From contig OW121744.1 of the NCBI GenBank assembly GCA_933228675.1, forward strand, positions 117,389,600 through 117,453,599: a stretch of 64,000 nt of DNA. The letters run 5' to 3'. Under the pieces are notes generated by a model, which was given only the letters and a program-made list of their open reading frames with translations, had not been told where the DNA came from and did no database searches. Position 1 is the first letter of the stretch. Each line of letters opens with the position of its first letter. Positions 38,452 through 49,435 of this stretch are shown here, piece after piece. This stretch comes from Stomorhina lunata. Its lineage: Eukaryota > Arthropoda > Insecta > Diptera > Rhiniidae. A program made the position numbers and the translations under genes.

Positions 38452-38977
38452 GTCTAAAACGTAGTGTCTAAAAATAGAATCGGATGCAGCTCATTGTCTG
38501 AGAGAAGTACCCCTTGTTCCAATTGAAATGTAGTAGGAGTTATGTATATTTATTTTGGAAAGAGTTTAATCATAAAGAGATAGCGCCTGAAAAAGTCTCC
38601 CATATATGATGGTCAATAATATCCAATAATAAAGTTGGCCACACTCTATTGATAAGAGAAATTGTGAAGGTTCAATCCAAAAATAAACATGAGCTATATT
38701 TCGGAGAGATTTAAATCGGAAAGAGTTCTTGACTGTAAAGAAGTCTCCATCCAAGCTATACATCTCTACAGAGATGTATAGCACCCTTTTGACGTGCAAC
38801 ATTGGGACCTTCATCCCAATGTTACAGGAACTTCATTTGGAGATTTTATTAAAATAACTCGTCTTGATGGGAAATACTAGTAATATCCAGCATCAGGTAC
38901 TGATTTCTTAGTTCTTACATTCTGTAATGTTTTTTCGATGCTTAAAACATCTTAAGTGCTATGTCGATGGGTGATGA
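38452..38977. repeat. 526-bp tandem duplication, unit 2
   Basis: An exact copy of the preceding unit, as far as reading by eye can tell, including the SINE fragment and both hairpins (38755-38782 and 38798-38823). The junction sequence is GATGA followed by GTC at both unit ends, so only a few bases of homology are available there. A very recent duplication or an assembly duplication would look the same. Confidence 0.93.
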
Positions 38978-39522
38978 GTCCAACGACACAAGCCACATTT
39001 GTATATCGAGCCGCTCGATACGAGACAAACATCCGCTTGCAGCCGCAACTAATATGTTGAACAGACGCTGCAGTATCTTGAAAACCACACGAGTTGTTTA
39101 CCGCATTTTCAACAAGGTTGCTAAGATTATCAGGATGTACCACGAGGTTAGAATAGGAATTGTATACAGTTCTTACCTGGCAGCTGGAAACGCCAAGCAA
39201 TAGCTGCATCCCATTATATCCCATTTTTAAGGCCCTTTGCTCCACTAGGAGTCAAGAATAACATAAGAAGGGCAGGTCTTGTATGGAAGATATGGTCCAA
39301 AATAGGCTGATTTATACAAAATCATGAGCGGTAACTTTCAAGTAATATTTGTTTTGAACAAAAACATTTTTAGGTGCAAATGGTCAAAATATCTGTACCT
39401 GTCAGGCTAATTTTGTTCAAGTAAATCATTATTTAAGTCGTCAGAAAAAGGATTTATATAACGTCCCTTCCGATTTGTACTAAAAAGTATCTTTATTAAA
39501 AAAAAAAACTGCAATATTCCTT
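38978..39522. other. Unclassified stretch, richer in G+C
   Basis: 38978-39250 differs from the A+T-rich background and has overlapping open frames on both strands (80 and 97 codons; the minus-strand one is Cys-containing). I do not recognise either. It may be the undisrupted continuation of the repeated unit upstream, perhaps an old transposon body. 39251-39522 shows nothing. Confidence 0.4.
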
Positions 39523-39798
39523 GGGTCAAATCGCCGCATTTGATATCGATCGAAAACTTAGACTTTTAAGCAAATATTGTGCAACATACCTTTAGGGATT
39601 TTCAAATTAATTTATTTTGCAAAAAGTTTAATATAAATAATTTGATATCTAAACATATTCGTTTGTTAGTCAAAACATTTAGTTTAAATAAATTTCTTAA
39701 ACTTTACATATATGTTATATAATACATAGATTATTCTAAAAGTATGCTACACAAATGTTTCTTAAATAGCTTACATTTTGATCGAATGCGGCAATTTC
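39523..39798. mobile_element. ~275-bp inverted-repeat element (GATATCGATCG family)
   Basis: The left end GGGTCAAATCGCCGCATTTG then ATATCGATCGAAAAC is the best-preserved terminal repeat in the window. The inner part has TAAGCAAATATTGTGCAACA, TTATTCTAAAAGTATGCTAC and TAGCTTACATTTTGATCG. The right end GATCGAATGCGGCAATTTC has lost part of its repeat. Confidence 0.8.
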
Positions 39799-40282
39799 TA
39801 ATTTTCAAATATTCTAAGTTTCAAATATTTCTAATCAAAAAGACAGGACAAGTGGAAGAATGACATCATCATTTAAAGAATAATTTATAATGCCATTTCT
39901 TGTAAATCGTAAAAAAATCGATAAACATTAAAAAATTAGAGATATAGAAAATATAAATATAATAAAATACAACTATATTTTTTTCAAAGATAACCATTAG
40001 AGATAACACGAATATCAAAAATATATACACTCGTATACATAAAGAATGTCACAGAAATAGGTAAAAACACTTGTCGGAAAGTCATTAAGCTTTAATACAA
40101 ATATTTATAACAAATATTTGGACAATTACCCATAAATACTTACAACAAAATTTAACCCTGAACTAATTTAAAAACTGTCAAAAAAATATTGTAACTAAAA
40201 TGTCAAAACAATTAAAACTATATCAATCTAGCTTTGGAATACATTTAACATAGTAATCTTCTATTCTCTTACACTTTATTTG
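39799..40282. other. Upstream region of the 40.3-kb gene, no clear promoter
   Basis: A+T-rich DNA in which I cannot place a TATA box or initiator with any confidence. If a 5' untranslated intron exists (see 40281-40294), the real promoter could lie here or farther upstream. Confidence 0.4.
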
Positions 40283-40294
40283 CTTTCTTTACAG
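40281..40294 (+). promoter_or_regulatory. Probable 3' splice site of a 5'-UTR intron
   Basis: TGCTTTCTTTACAG, preceded by TTCTCTTACACTTTATT, is a strong pyrimidine tract plus CAG acceptor 57 bp upstream of the start codon. It suggests an upstream non-coding exon. I cannot identify that exon or its donor. Confidence 0.5.
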
Positions 40295-40351
40295 CTCTTA
40301 TTAAACGACTTTAAAAAATAATAATATAAATAAGCATAAAAAGCTTTAAAT

Positions 40352-43300
40352 ATGCTTAAATCTTTACGAATCGAGGTCCTGGTGGGCCTAATGGCTTTAT
40401 ATCTAAGCTTCAGCCTAGATTTGACACAAGCTCAATCAAATTATCCAGAAAATGCCCAACTACAAATACCTCCCTCTCTTGTAGAATGTTACAATACTTC
40501 CTACTATATGGATCGATCCAATCGTTTGCCCGCCAATATTGAAACACTTATAACTCTAATAGAAAAAATCGAAAACACCTATGGTTTAAATCAAGACATG
40601 CGTCAATTGGCCGTGTCTTTGACCCATCGTTTTCGTCAGGATGGCATACAGAGAGCTAATGGTGTAGCCGCAAATCCTGGAGTTATACCTTACAGTCCCA
40701 CCGGTTTTCAGTTTCCCAAATTTCGCATTTTATTACAGCGCTTAATACCGGGCAATGCTAACAACTTTCCCAATAATACCCTGACCAGCGAGGAACGTTG
40801 TTCTCTTCACTTTATGCTTTCCAGTTCTTTTGATACTCGAGTCAGAGGAGATGAAAATACTGTGTGCAGTAATTTAGCCCAATATAGATCTCAGCGTTTA
40901 CCTCGTGCCTCAAGTGCCCCTCAGCAAAGACCTAGTAATTTTATAGCAGATGTAGAAATTTTTGATAGTATGCAGTCACAAACTAGCAGGCAACGTGGTG
41001 CTCCTATGCAGGCGGGACAAAGGGTAAATACAAATGCCAAGTCCTTTGATTACGAATATGGCTGGACCGATTATGGGAACAATGGCAACGGTAATGGTAA
41101 CAGCATTAGCCAGTGTCCTGTAGAAAATGGTGTCATACGCACTCAGTGGGGCACAGTTACTGCTGGTACCTTAATAGCGGGTATAGCTGCTGGTCTCTCG
41201 CAACAAACTGTGTCCTTAAGAACTTTACTTTCAATGGCCTCCAGACGTAATGGCTATACGAATATGCCTCAAATGGCCACTGTTAATATCGATAACAGAT
41301 GGGCTGCTACTTTGGCGGGAGATTTGGCCGAGGTGGCCTTAGTGCAAGTGCCAGTCTCCGCTACTGAACAAGCTACAGTGGGAGCTATTGGAGCCTGGAA
41401 TAGCACTGTTATGCCTAAATGGTATTTCCTTTCTCAAAGACAAAATCTAGAAATGACTGATGCTGAGATTCGTGGAGGCATTGATGGTCTTATCTTAGCC
41501 CTAAATGTTGACCAGTGGCGTAATTCTGTAAATAATCTAAAGCTGTCGCAATTGTTGCGCATGTATTACTCAATGGATGGTGTTTTGGGTAGTGGTATAA
41601 TGGCTTGCAATCGTATGACGACCTTCCAAAATATTGCTAATTATCAGCAGACTATGATGGCTCAGACTTCCGCTTTTGCTCAGGTTTTGGACCGTGAAAT
41701 GCAATTGATTGTTACTTTATCACCGGAATCTATTGCTAATTTTTCGCTTTCGGCTACAAATGCTTTGATTAACTATTTGCGTAAGTATCAAAATTTTATA
41801 CTTAGATTAGGAAAAATTAAATACTCTCTGTTGGGTTGGGGACAAGGTGTATAATAGAAAGAAGAGGTTTTAAACATAAAATACATAGAACCTCATCAAT
41901 CTAAGAGCTGGTATCTTTCAGGACTACATTTTATTTATAACATAAAGCAATGTCTTGTCTTCCCTTAGCCATGAACGATCCCTTGTGCTCGGTTAGCAAT
42001 GCTATTCCTCAGGATGTCTCACAAACCATTACGGCTATGACTAATATTTATGTATTTGTGGATACAACTTGGCAATTCCCTCAAGTTAGCAAATATGTCA
42101 AGTAAGTTTAATATTCAATTCAATTAAAACTTTATTTTTGACCACTGTATTTCCATGTTTCTTTTATTACAGTTACGTTTTGCAAAATATAAACATCAAT
42201 CCTTATGCTAGTTCGGTGACCTTATTGGCAGCTGCTGACTGCACCATTTTAGTCAATACCACCAATTATATCACTGATGTATTCCAAGGCTGGAATTATA
42301 CCACACACACAAGTGGTAAGTAACAAATATAAAGAAAACGTACGAAGAAAAAAGTATTAAAATGTATAGTTTCTCTTCATTTCAGTTCAACAAGGCTTCA
42401 ATTTACCCAAGATCTTGCAAACCATACAAAATCTAACCCAAACCTATATGAATGGTCAACAGGCCAATTCTACTGTGGGAGGACGCTCTTTAATAGCTTT
42501 ATTAGTACCTTATATGACTACTGTTAGTGCCTCGGATTCCAGTTATGCCACTACACAATTGCAATATCTTAGCGAACAAGTGCCCGATTTACGTTTTCTG
42601 TATTATGCCGGAGGCACTATTTCTCGTTTCTCTTCATTTGTAGTGGATCCCACCAAAGATTTGTACCCCTTGAGCTCAGCTCAAACTCCTGAAAATGCCG
42701 GTGTTCCGGTTGTGATGAGAATAAAGACAAGTAAGTTTGAATAATACATTTAAAATCTAAATCCATTAATTCTTATTTAAAACTTTTTAGTACCTCGCCG
42801 CATTATTAATCCTCGCTGTGGTGCTTCCTGGTATACTCCCAGCTGGGGTACAGATCAGTTATACCAATATGCTGCCCCAGGAGTTACTAACTTCTATCGC
42901 ATGGTACCCAATTACTTCTTTGGAGCCGGTAATGGCCGTTACTTAAATATACAATCACAAAATTCGGCCCAATTTATGATCTGCACCTCTCGTTCAGTAG
43001 CATTGCCTCAACAAAATGGCACTGTTAACTCTGATGTCTCGTGTACACAATTACAAGGCAACACCTTTTCATATGATCTATCTAATGCCTGTAATGGTTA
43101 CTATACCATACATCAATGTCCACCCTTATATGTTTCAGTACAGGCTCCCACATCCTCTTCTTCCTCCTCATCCTCTTCGTCATCCTCTGGTTATGGCGGT
43201 AATTCATATAATTCAATCTGCAACGATGCTGCCTGCCAAACACCCAGTCAGTCCCGCTTTACAATATCGGTGGTGAATATGGGTTGTTATAGTGGTGTTT

Positions 43301-43362
43301 CCAATCTATCAGCCAGCTTGGCCACCATTATTTTAATATATTTCTTGAGCAAATTTTTCTAA
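40352..43362 (+). CDS. Secreted, probably GPI-anchored protein with a vWA-like region; exon 1 plus cassette A
   Basis: Predicted as five exons: 40352-41780, 41969-42101, 42173-42315, 42386-42730 and 42791-43362 (2622 nt, 873 residues). Introns are short with GTAAG donors; coding phases after the exons are 1, 2, 1, 1. The start is chosen because the N-terminus is a signal peptide (hydrophobic LVGLMALYLSFSL, likely cut near TQAQ). Residues 30-200 are mostly helical, with Cys46, 150 and 172; about 238-250 is an Asn/Gly hinge; 255-476 form a second conserved-looking block with NGVIRTQWGTVTAG. Residues from about 502 (NIYVFVDTTW) to 560 have the strand-helix-strand look of a von Willebrand A domain, but the metal-site DxSxS is replaced by DTTWQ, so metal binding is doubtful. 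The C-terminal part is Cys-rich, has a 12-Ser tract and ends in a hydrophobic tail (LATIILIYFLSKFF) typical of a GPI signal. Many N-glycosylation sequons occur. I do not recognise a named gene; function unknown. An insect lineage-specific cell-surface role is inference. Confidence 0.88.
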
Positions 43363-43632
43363 ATTCATCCAAAACTGAACAAAATTTCTTTCTACAACCC
43401 AGTGGAATATTAGAGTCAAGCAAAACGAATCAAGTTTAACTTAATTTTTTACATACGAGTACACATTTTGCACGAAGATCCTTTTTTCTTTGTATTTCTT
43501 TTTACTTTTTTCAAATATTTATAAACATTTATCACCAAATACTTAATGTTAAAGGACAAATAATTATGATAGTTTTATGTTTAAGTAAAACCTTAAAATT
43601 CGAGTATTATGTATAAAACTAAACCATTTTCT

Positions 43633-43638
43633 AATAAA
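43633..43638 (+). terminator. Polyadenylation signal after cassette A
   Basis: AATAAA lies 271 bp beyond the stop codon of cassette A and about 120 bp before the first acceptor of cassette B. Use of this site versus readthrough into cassette B would decide which 3' end is made if the two cassettes share exon 1. Confidence 0.6.
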
Positions 43639-43757
43639 ATTTTAACCTAAAAATTTTGGTTTTACACCAATACCAAACAGAGAGTATTTTTAATTTTTCA
43701 CCACTTAATATTATTTTCAATTAAGAAACTCAACCTACTTTTCCAAAAAAAAAACAG

Positions 43758-45180
43758 CCCAAGTAACCATGTGCCCTTCCGCTGCTCCCTCTTATGGACA
43801 AGAGTCAGAGCATATTAGCAGCAACACGACAGTTATGACCGATATTTTTGTGTTTTTGGATACTTATTGGGAATACGACTATATAGTGGATTATGTCAAG
43901 TAATTTTGTAACTTTTTTAAGAAGATTTATGAGAAATTGTTCTTTATTTTTTGATATATTTAGCTATGTTGTCCAGAATTTAAATATTAGACCCTATGGT
44001 AGTTCCATTACTTTGTTGGCTGCCCGAGATGGTGCAGTCATGGTAAATCGTACCAATCATATAACAGAGTATTATGAGAATTGGAATAAAACAAGTCATA
44101 GTTGGTGTAAGTTTAAGAGAAGAATCCTCTCTTTAATCAATATAATCTCTTCTAAACTCTTACAGATCGTCCAGGCTTTAGTTTGCCTCTCATTTTGAGT
44201 AAAGCTCAAATCTTGGCCGAAACTATTATGAAAGAAGAGCGCAATTCTTCTTCCTTAGGAGCAAGATCTATGATAGCTTTACTAGTACCCAGTCCTACGG
44301 CATTTATATACGATTATGATTACGATTATTGTAAAAATTTTGTTAACTATTTCAATAATTCTCTGCCGGAGTTGACATTTTTGTACTATGCCGGAGGAGC
44401 GGTAATTCGTTTTGTGGATTTTGTCGATAATAGTCAAGAGGACATATTTGTGCTAAGTTATGATTTAGATATAAAGACTGCAGCGGAGCCAGTCGTAAAA
44501 CGCATAAGAAAAGGTGGGTAAAAGTGTCATATGAGTCAATTCAAAATATTATTTACTAACTAAATCTGGAAAGAAAACTTTTGTAGTTTAAATTAAAAAA
44601 AAAAAAACTTTTATCTTAATTTCTACTTTTTTCTTTAGTACCTCGTCGCCTAACCAATCCCCGCTGCTCGGCTTATTGGAAACCCCTTTCTCAGGGCTCT
44701 AACCAAATCACACAATATGAGGGTTTGGGGCATATAAACTTTTATCGTTTATCGCCACAATATTTCTTTAGCGAGGGAAGTATGCGTTATTTAAAGATAA
44801 AACCTTTAAGTCCTATAGCCTTTATTATATGTACTTCACGTTCGCATTCATGGCCCTATCGCAAACCTACATCACCCCATACCGAAGGAGTTGAGTGCAG
44901 CCAAATTACGACAACAGATTTCAGTTTTGATTTGGGAGATTTGTGTTTGAATTACGACAATTTAATGGATTGTCCTCCCTTATATTTATCGGTACAAGCT
45001 CAAACTTTTGCCGACTCCAACCAGGTGTTATGTAAAGAAACGGCTTGTGCTACGCCATCCGAGGCACAGTTTACCATAATGGTTAACAATTTGGACTGTA
45101 CAAATGGAGCTAGCGGAAATGCAAAGAATTTATGGGTGAATTTAGTATTACTATTTATAAGTTTTAAAATAATCGTATAA
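43758..45180 (+). CDS. Paralogous 3' cassette B of the vWA-like secreted protein (alternative 3' end or partial duplicate gene)
   Basis: Predicted exons: 43758-43899, 43964-44106, 44166-44513 and 44639-45180 (1175 nt). All three internal introns sit at the same places and phases as in cassette A, and the second exon is 143 nt in both. Shared landmarks: MTDIFVFLDTYW versus MTNIYVFVDTTW, SSITLLAA, ARSMIALLVP, FLYYAGG, PRR then NPRC, ICTSRS, CPPLYLSVQA and the Cys spacing. The Ser tract of A is absent. The tail (LWVNLVLLFISFKIIV) again looks like a GPI signal. There is no signal peptide, and the first in-frame ATG (43769) would give a cytosolic product. The acceptor at 43756-43757 leaves phase 1, exactly as for cassette A; joined to exon 1 it yields an uninterrupted 867-residue protein with the same junction Pro. 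No stop or frameshift interrupts it, which argues for selection. The donor at 44514 (GTGGGT) is weaker than the others. Alternatives: a separate gene with an unrecognised first exon, or a very young pseudogene. Confidence 0.82.
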
Positions 45181-45256
45181 TACTTTAAATAAGAACAAAA
45201 ACTAGTATATAAGTATTTCAATATCACATTTCTTTCTTTTTTAATAATATGATATA

Positions 45257-45270
45257 AATAAATAAATAAA
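45257..45270 (+). terminator. Polyadenylation signals after cassette B
   Basis: Three overlapping AATAAA hexamers (45257, 45261, 45265) lie 77-90 bp downstream of the stop codon, closer than the signal of cassette A is to its stop. Confidence 0.7.
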
Positions 45271-45744
45271 TCTACCTTAAATTTGTTTAAATTTATTAAA
45301 CTATTTCCTTTTTCAAACTTTAATATTTTACATCCTTTTTCAACTTTGAAATCACATTTTTTACACTAGAAAAACTTATGTGTGACTTTATGACTTTTAC
45401 ACTTAACATCCTGTCCACAGGACATTTTGACAAAAGTTATGTTTCAACTTACAATTTGTTGTATCTATATGTGTTTCATAATATGTCAGTAAAAATAAAA
45501 TGTGTGATATATTTATTCTTAAGAAAGGAAAATTGTTTTGTAAGTTTGTTTTCCTAAAGATGTTGTTGAAGAAGATACTCTTGAAAATTTATTTTTACTT
45601 TGCAAAATATTTACTCATAATTTTTTAGGGATAAAGTTTGTAAGTTGGGTTTCTTAGGAGTAAGCAATTTAAAGGGAAATACAAAGATATGAGGAAATTT
45701 TTAAAATATTATTGCAATGATAAAAAAGAATTGGATCTATTATG
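45271..45744. other. Non-coding A+T-rich stretch
   Basis: Downstream flank of the gene; no feature seen. Confidence 0.55.
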
Positions 45745-46190
45745 TTAAAAACTAGGGCATTGTATGCTCTCGGTATCGGTAGAACTTCTGTCGATTTATA
45801 ACGAGCATTCTTAGAGATCGCTCTATAAGAGTGATAATAGATCGCATATCATCCAAAGAGTTCATAATTAACTCGGGCGTACAGCAAGACTCTATTCTTT
45901 CTCCAACGCTTTTTCATATATTTCTAAATTTCAAACTTGAAATCTTATCTACACTTTTGCAGATGATAGCAGAATATGTCATTATTACTGATTCAGTTAT
46001 AGAGCAAGCCTACCAGAGATTATAGTCAATAAACAAAACATTAACTATACGTAAAATACGGGCCATATTTTAATATCTGAATGGGGTCATTTCAATAGGG
46101 TGGATTTCAAACAGCTGCTCTCAAGAACCTTTGTTTCTCTAAACGGTTTAAGATTTCACTTTGTTAGACTACACGACAGTCGCAGTGTTA
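45745..46190 (+). pseudogene. Decayed reverse transcriptase fragment of a Jockey-like non-LTR retrotransposon
   Basis: In one frame from 45801 the translation contains ILRDRSIRVIIDR, then KEFIINSGVQQDSILSPTLF, which matches the conserved RT segment usually written NxGVPQGSxLSPTLF. Next, in a shifted frame near 45948-45972, TFADDS gives the catalytic Y/F-A-D-D motif. Farther on (about 46070-46130) ILISEWGHFNRVDF resembles the following WGxxNxVxFN stretch. Frames change at least once and stops occur, so it is dead. The element has no visible ends here. The placement near Jockey is from motif flavour only. Confidence 0.75.
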
Positions 46191-49100
46191 AATGATTGTC
46201 AAATATTTTCGAGGGCCTTTATTGAGTTTATTGGATACACAAACCATTAGTAATACAATTAATCTATTACCAATTGTTAAATTTAATATTTTACAATTCC
46301 TCTTACTTAACATACTTACTTAAGACTTTAACCTGGTAAGATAAAACTATTAAATACAAAAACCCAAAGTTCTTAGCACACAACAACGCATCTCAAACTA
46401 AAGAAAATATAAATTTAACAAGTTTTAGAAGTATTGCTAAAACCAATAGTAGTAACTTCAAGAACCCTAAATGAGAGTGTCGTAATTAAATCCCCTAGGT
46501 TTGTGACTCTACTATATGGCAATACAACAGGTGACATCTATTGACAACCCTTACAACTTTTTTATTTTTATTTTAACATTTACAATTTACAATTCTTAAT
46601 TCAAATTTATTTTTTTTTTAATTGAAAACTTTTTTCTTTTTATTTAATTTTACCTCAAATATAAAAAAATAAAAAATATCTCCCCTCCCCACCTGCAATA
46701 AATTGATTCTTCAATTAAAAATCGTTTAGAGCGCCAAATTTACAATATTCAATTTGGGATTAGTATGGGGAGTATAAACAAACTGATGGTATGCGAGATA
46801 ATTTTTGGGGAGTTTGAGTAAATGTTTTTGTTATGACGCCAGCGCACAGAGTAAAAAATTTTATTTACTAACAAAACGTCACAGACACTCTCACATTCTA
46901 ATAAAAATTTTCATAGTTGTTGTTGTTGACTTTTTGGGAAAACACTAGCATTAAGGATACAATTTATATTTTTTAATGTTACGCAGAATTTATTAGTGAA
47001 TTGGCAATTGGCATAAACGGACATCGAACAAATTATAATAAATAAAATATTTACATATTGTGAATTTTAGAAAAAAAGTGAATAAATTTGTAAAAAAAAG
47101 AAAAAGAAATAGCTAAACAACTCCCTCCCTAAAATGTTAGGGAGGCGCGGGAAAGCTTAAAAAAGATTAATACAAAAATGGAAAGAAAATTTTTCATATT
47201 TAAAAGAAAAGCTTATTTAATATACAAGAAAAACCTTTCAATATTCAAGTGCTTGAAATTAATTTAAAAGGAATAAGTTAAAAAAAAAATAAATAAATTT
47301 AACTTAATTTTTAAGTAAAAATTAAAGAAAATAACTTTTAATCAATTTAACTTTTAATTTGGAATTTTCTTATGAAATTAAAATGTTTGTTTTAAAGGTA
47401 AGTTTTTGATTTTATTAAATTATATCAAATTTAAATTTTCTAAATTTTTTTTTTTTCAAAACTAAAAATTTTATTGATTTTTCACAATTTTTACTATAAC
47501 ACTAGAGTGAGTATTACTCATACCTGCTGGGGGAAGATTTGGGGAAAATGCAAAAAATTGCATTTTCCCTTAACAACATATAAAGTTTTTGTATAAGTGT
47601 GTGCGTACAACACCCCATTATTGGGTAGTAAACTATACTATTTTCCAATTTTTAGGAGCAGGCGCTTAAACCCACCTTCAAATCAAACCAAAAGAAAAAA
47701 TAGACCCCCCAAAACTAACTCATACTCTCTGGGTATCCTAAATGAAAATTATGTTCATATGTATGTATGTATAAAACATATACAAACAACCCAAACTACA
47801 CAAATTTCCCTCTCATACTCCAAATGTCTCAGAACTGTCTATAAAAATTTATATTCGATAGAAAGTATAGAAAAAATAACAATATACTAACTCATAGGAA
47901 ATAATGCCACACTCTTATATTAAATGAAAACCCTTAGAGTAAGAGGGTTTCAGTTTAGGGGTGGTGATAGTCGTCTGCATATTGTACATACATACATACA
48001 AACTTATGTATTAGTATTTATCTGTTGTCCTGTTTAAGTTTGATTTTTGGATGATTTGTCTATTTTTGTTTTATTATTCCAGTTGAAAAACATACATTTT
48101 TGTGTCTATAACAATTTTTTGTGTCCAATTCATAGAACTACACAACAAACACCACAACAGACGGACAGGTTGACAGACAGGAGAACGGACGGACATACTA
48201 AATTGTACATAAAATAAACAGAAAATAATTCCTATGCACTAAATTCTATAAACACAACCAAAATAATGATTTATTTTATACTCTCGCTCTTACTCTCACT
48301 TTATTTGATTCACACACGAATACATACCTACAAACAAACATAAGGACTAACTAATAAATTGCATGCCAAACAGGTCCTCATCCTTTGTATTTTCTAAAAA
48401 TTATTTTCCATAAAACTCTCGCTCATTTTGTTCTCTCTTTCTCTTGCATTTTAGCTCATGCTCTCAGTAAAACACAACTCTGTTGCATTTTACTTTTATG
48501 TTTTTCCGAAGGATTTAGGAGTTAGTGAGGGGGATTTTTTTGTGCAACAACACATTTAGAATTTTATATATAAATTTTTGGCATTTCGTCCTTTATTTTT
48601 TGGAAACTAATCAATTCCGTTAATTGAGAGTTAATCGAATTTTAAAGATTCCAAAGAGAGTTGAAATGAATTTTTCATGCATTTCATTAATAATTTAAAG
48701 GTTTTGCTTATGTATTTTAAAAGCTTCTTATCAGGAAATGATTTGGAATTTTTAAAAGGATGTAAAGGGAGTATTGACTTTTTAAGTTTATCAAATTGAA
48801 AAATAATTTATTGAAATCATTTCAACTAAAATATGTATACCTAAAAAATTTGTTAATGGAGGGAGGGAGGCCATTGAAAAAACTATTTAATTGAGATTTT
48901 TTCCAAAATTACTAACATTCGCTTTTTACTAAAAATTTGCCTTAATTATTCCGATTATTTCCCAAAAATCTGTTATATAAGGACAAAACATGTGGGATGC
49001 TTAAATGCTTTTATTTCCCGAATTTGAATGGAAGCCAAAAATCTCAAAAACTAGAATAGTAAAATTTTTCTTTGGGAGGTATTCACCAACCTAGGACCAA

Positions 49101-49434
49101 AACCTTTAAATAACTGTACCATTTTAAAAGCGACGTAAATATAGTTCGTTTTTGAGGATTTAATACAATTTGAGGGCTTTCCTAGAAATCTATGTTTATA
49201 TAATGAATGTTATTTTACTAAAATTCACATTGAAAGCAACGAGTTTGATGTCTAAACGCTGCCGATTTCCGAATTTAAATTGATGCCAAGACTTTCAAAG
49301 ACTGAAATAGTGAAATCAAATATTTATTTCGGAAGTATTCTCACGGACTAGGGCTATATGATTGAACGAATTAAAAAGCGTTGTTAATTTTGAGGGTTTT
49401 AATGCTGGTTTCTAAGAATCTTAAAGGCTGGAGT
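46191..49434. other. Non-coding stretch with possible regulatory or intronic character
   Basis: No coding gene is recognisable. Features are a 9-bp hairpin at 47124-47145, a perfect consensus donor AAAG/GTAAGT at 47394-47403, short GTT and CATA microsatellites, and long A+T-rich tracts. The short open frame at 47597-47890 shows no family. Confidence 0.45.
47124..47145. other. Stem-loop, 9-bp G+C-containing stem
   Basis: CCTCCCTAA at 47124-47132 pairs perfectly with TTAGGGAGG at 47137-47145 across a 4-nt loop AATG. No U-run or coding context makes it a terminator; its role is unknown. Confidence 0.75.
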
Positions 49435-49435
49435 G

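Noticed and set aside
38040..38814. Identical 82-codon minus-strand frames in both duplicated units
   Set aside because: The frame spans two perfect hairpins and resembles no family; its duplication follows from the DNA duplication.
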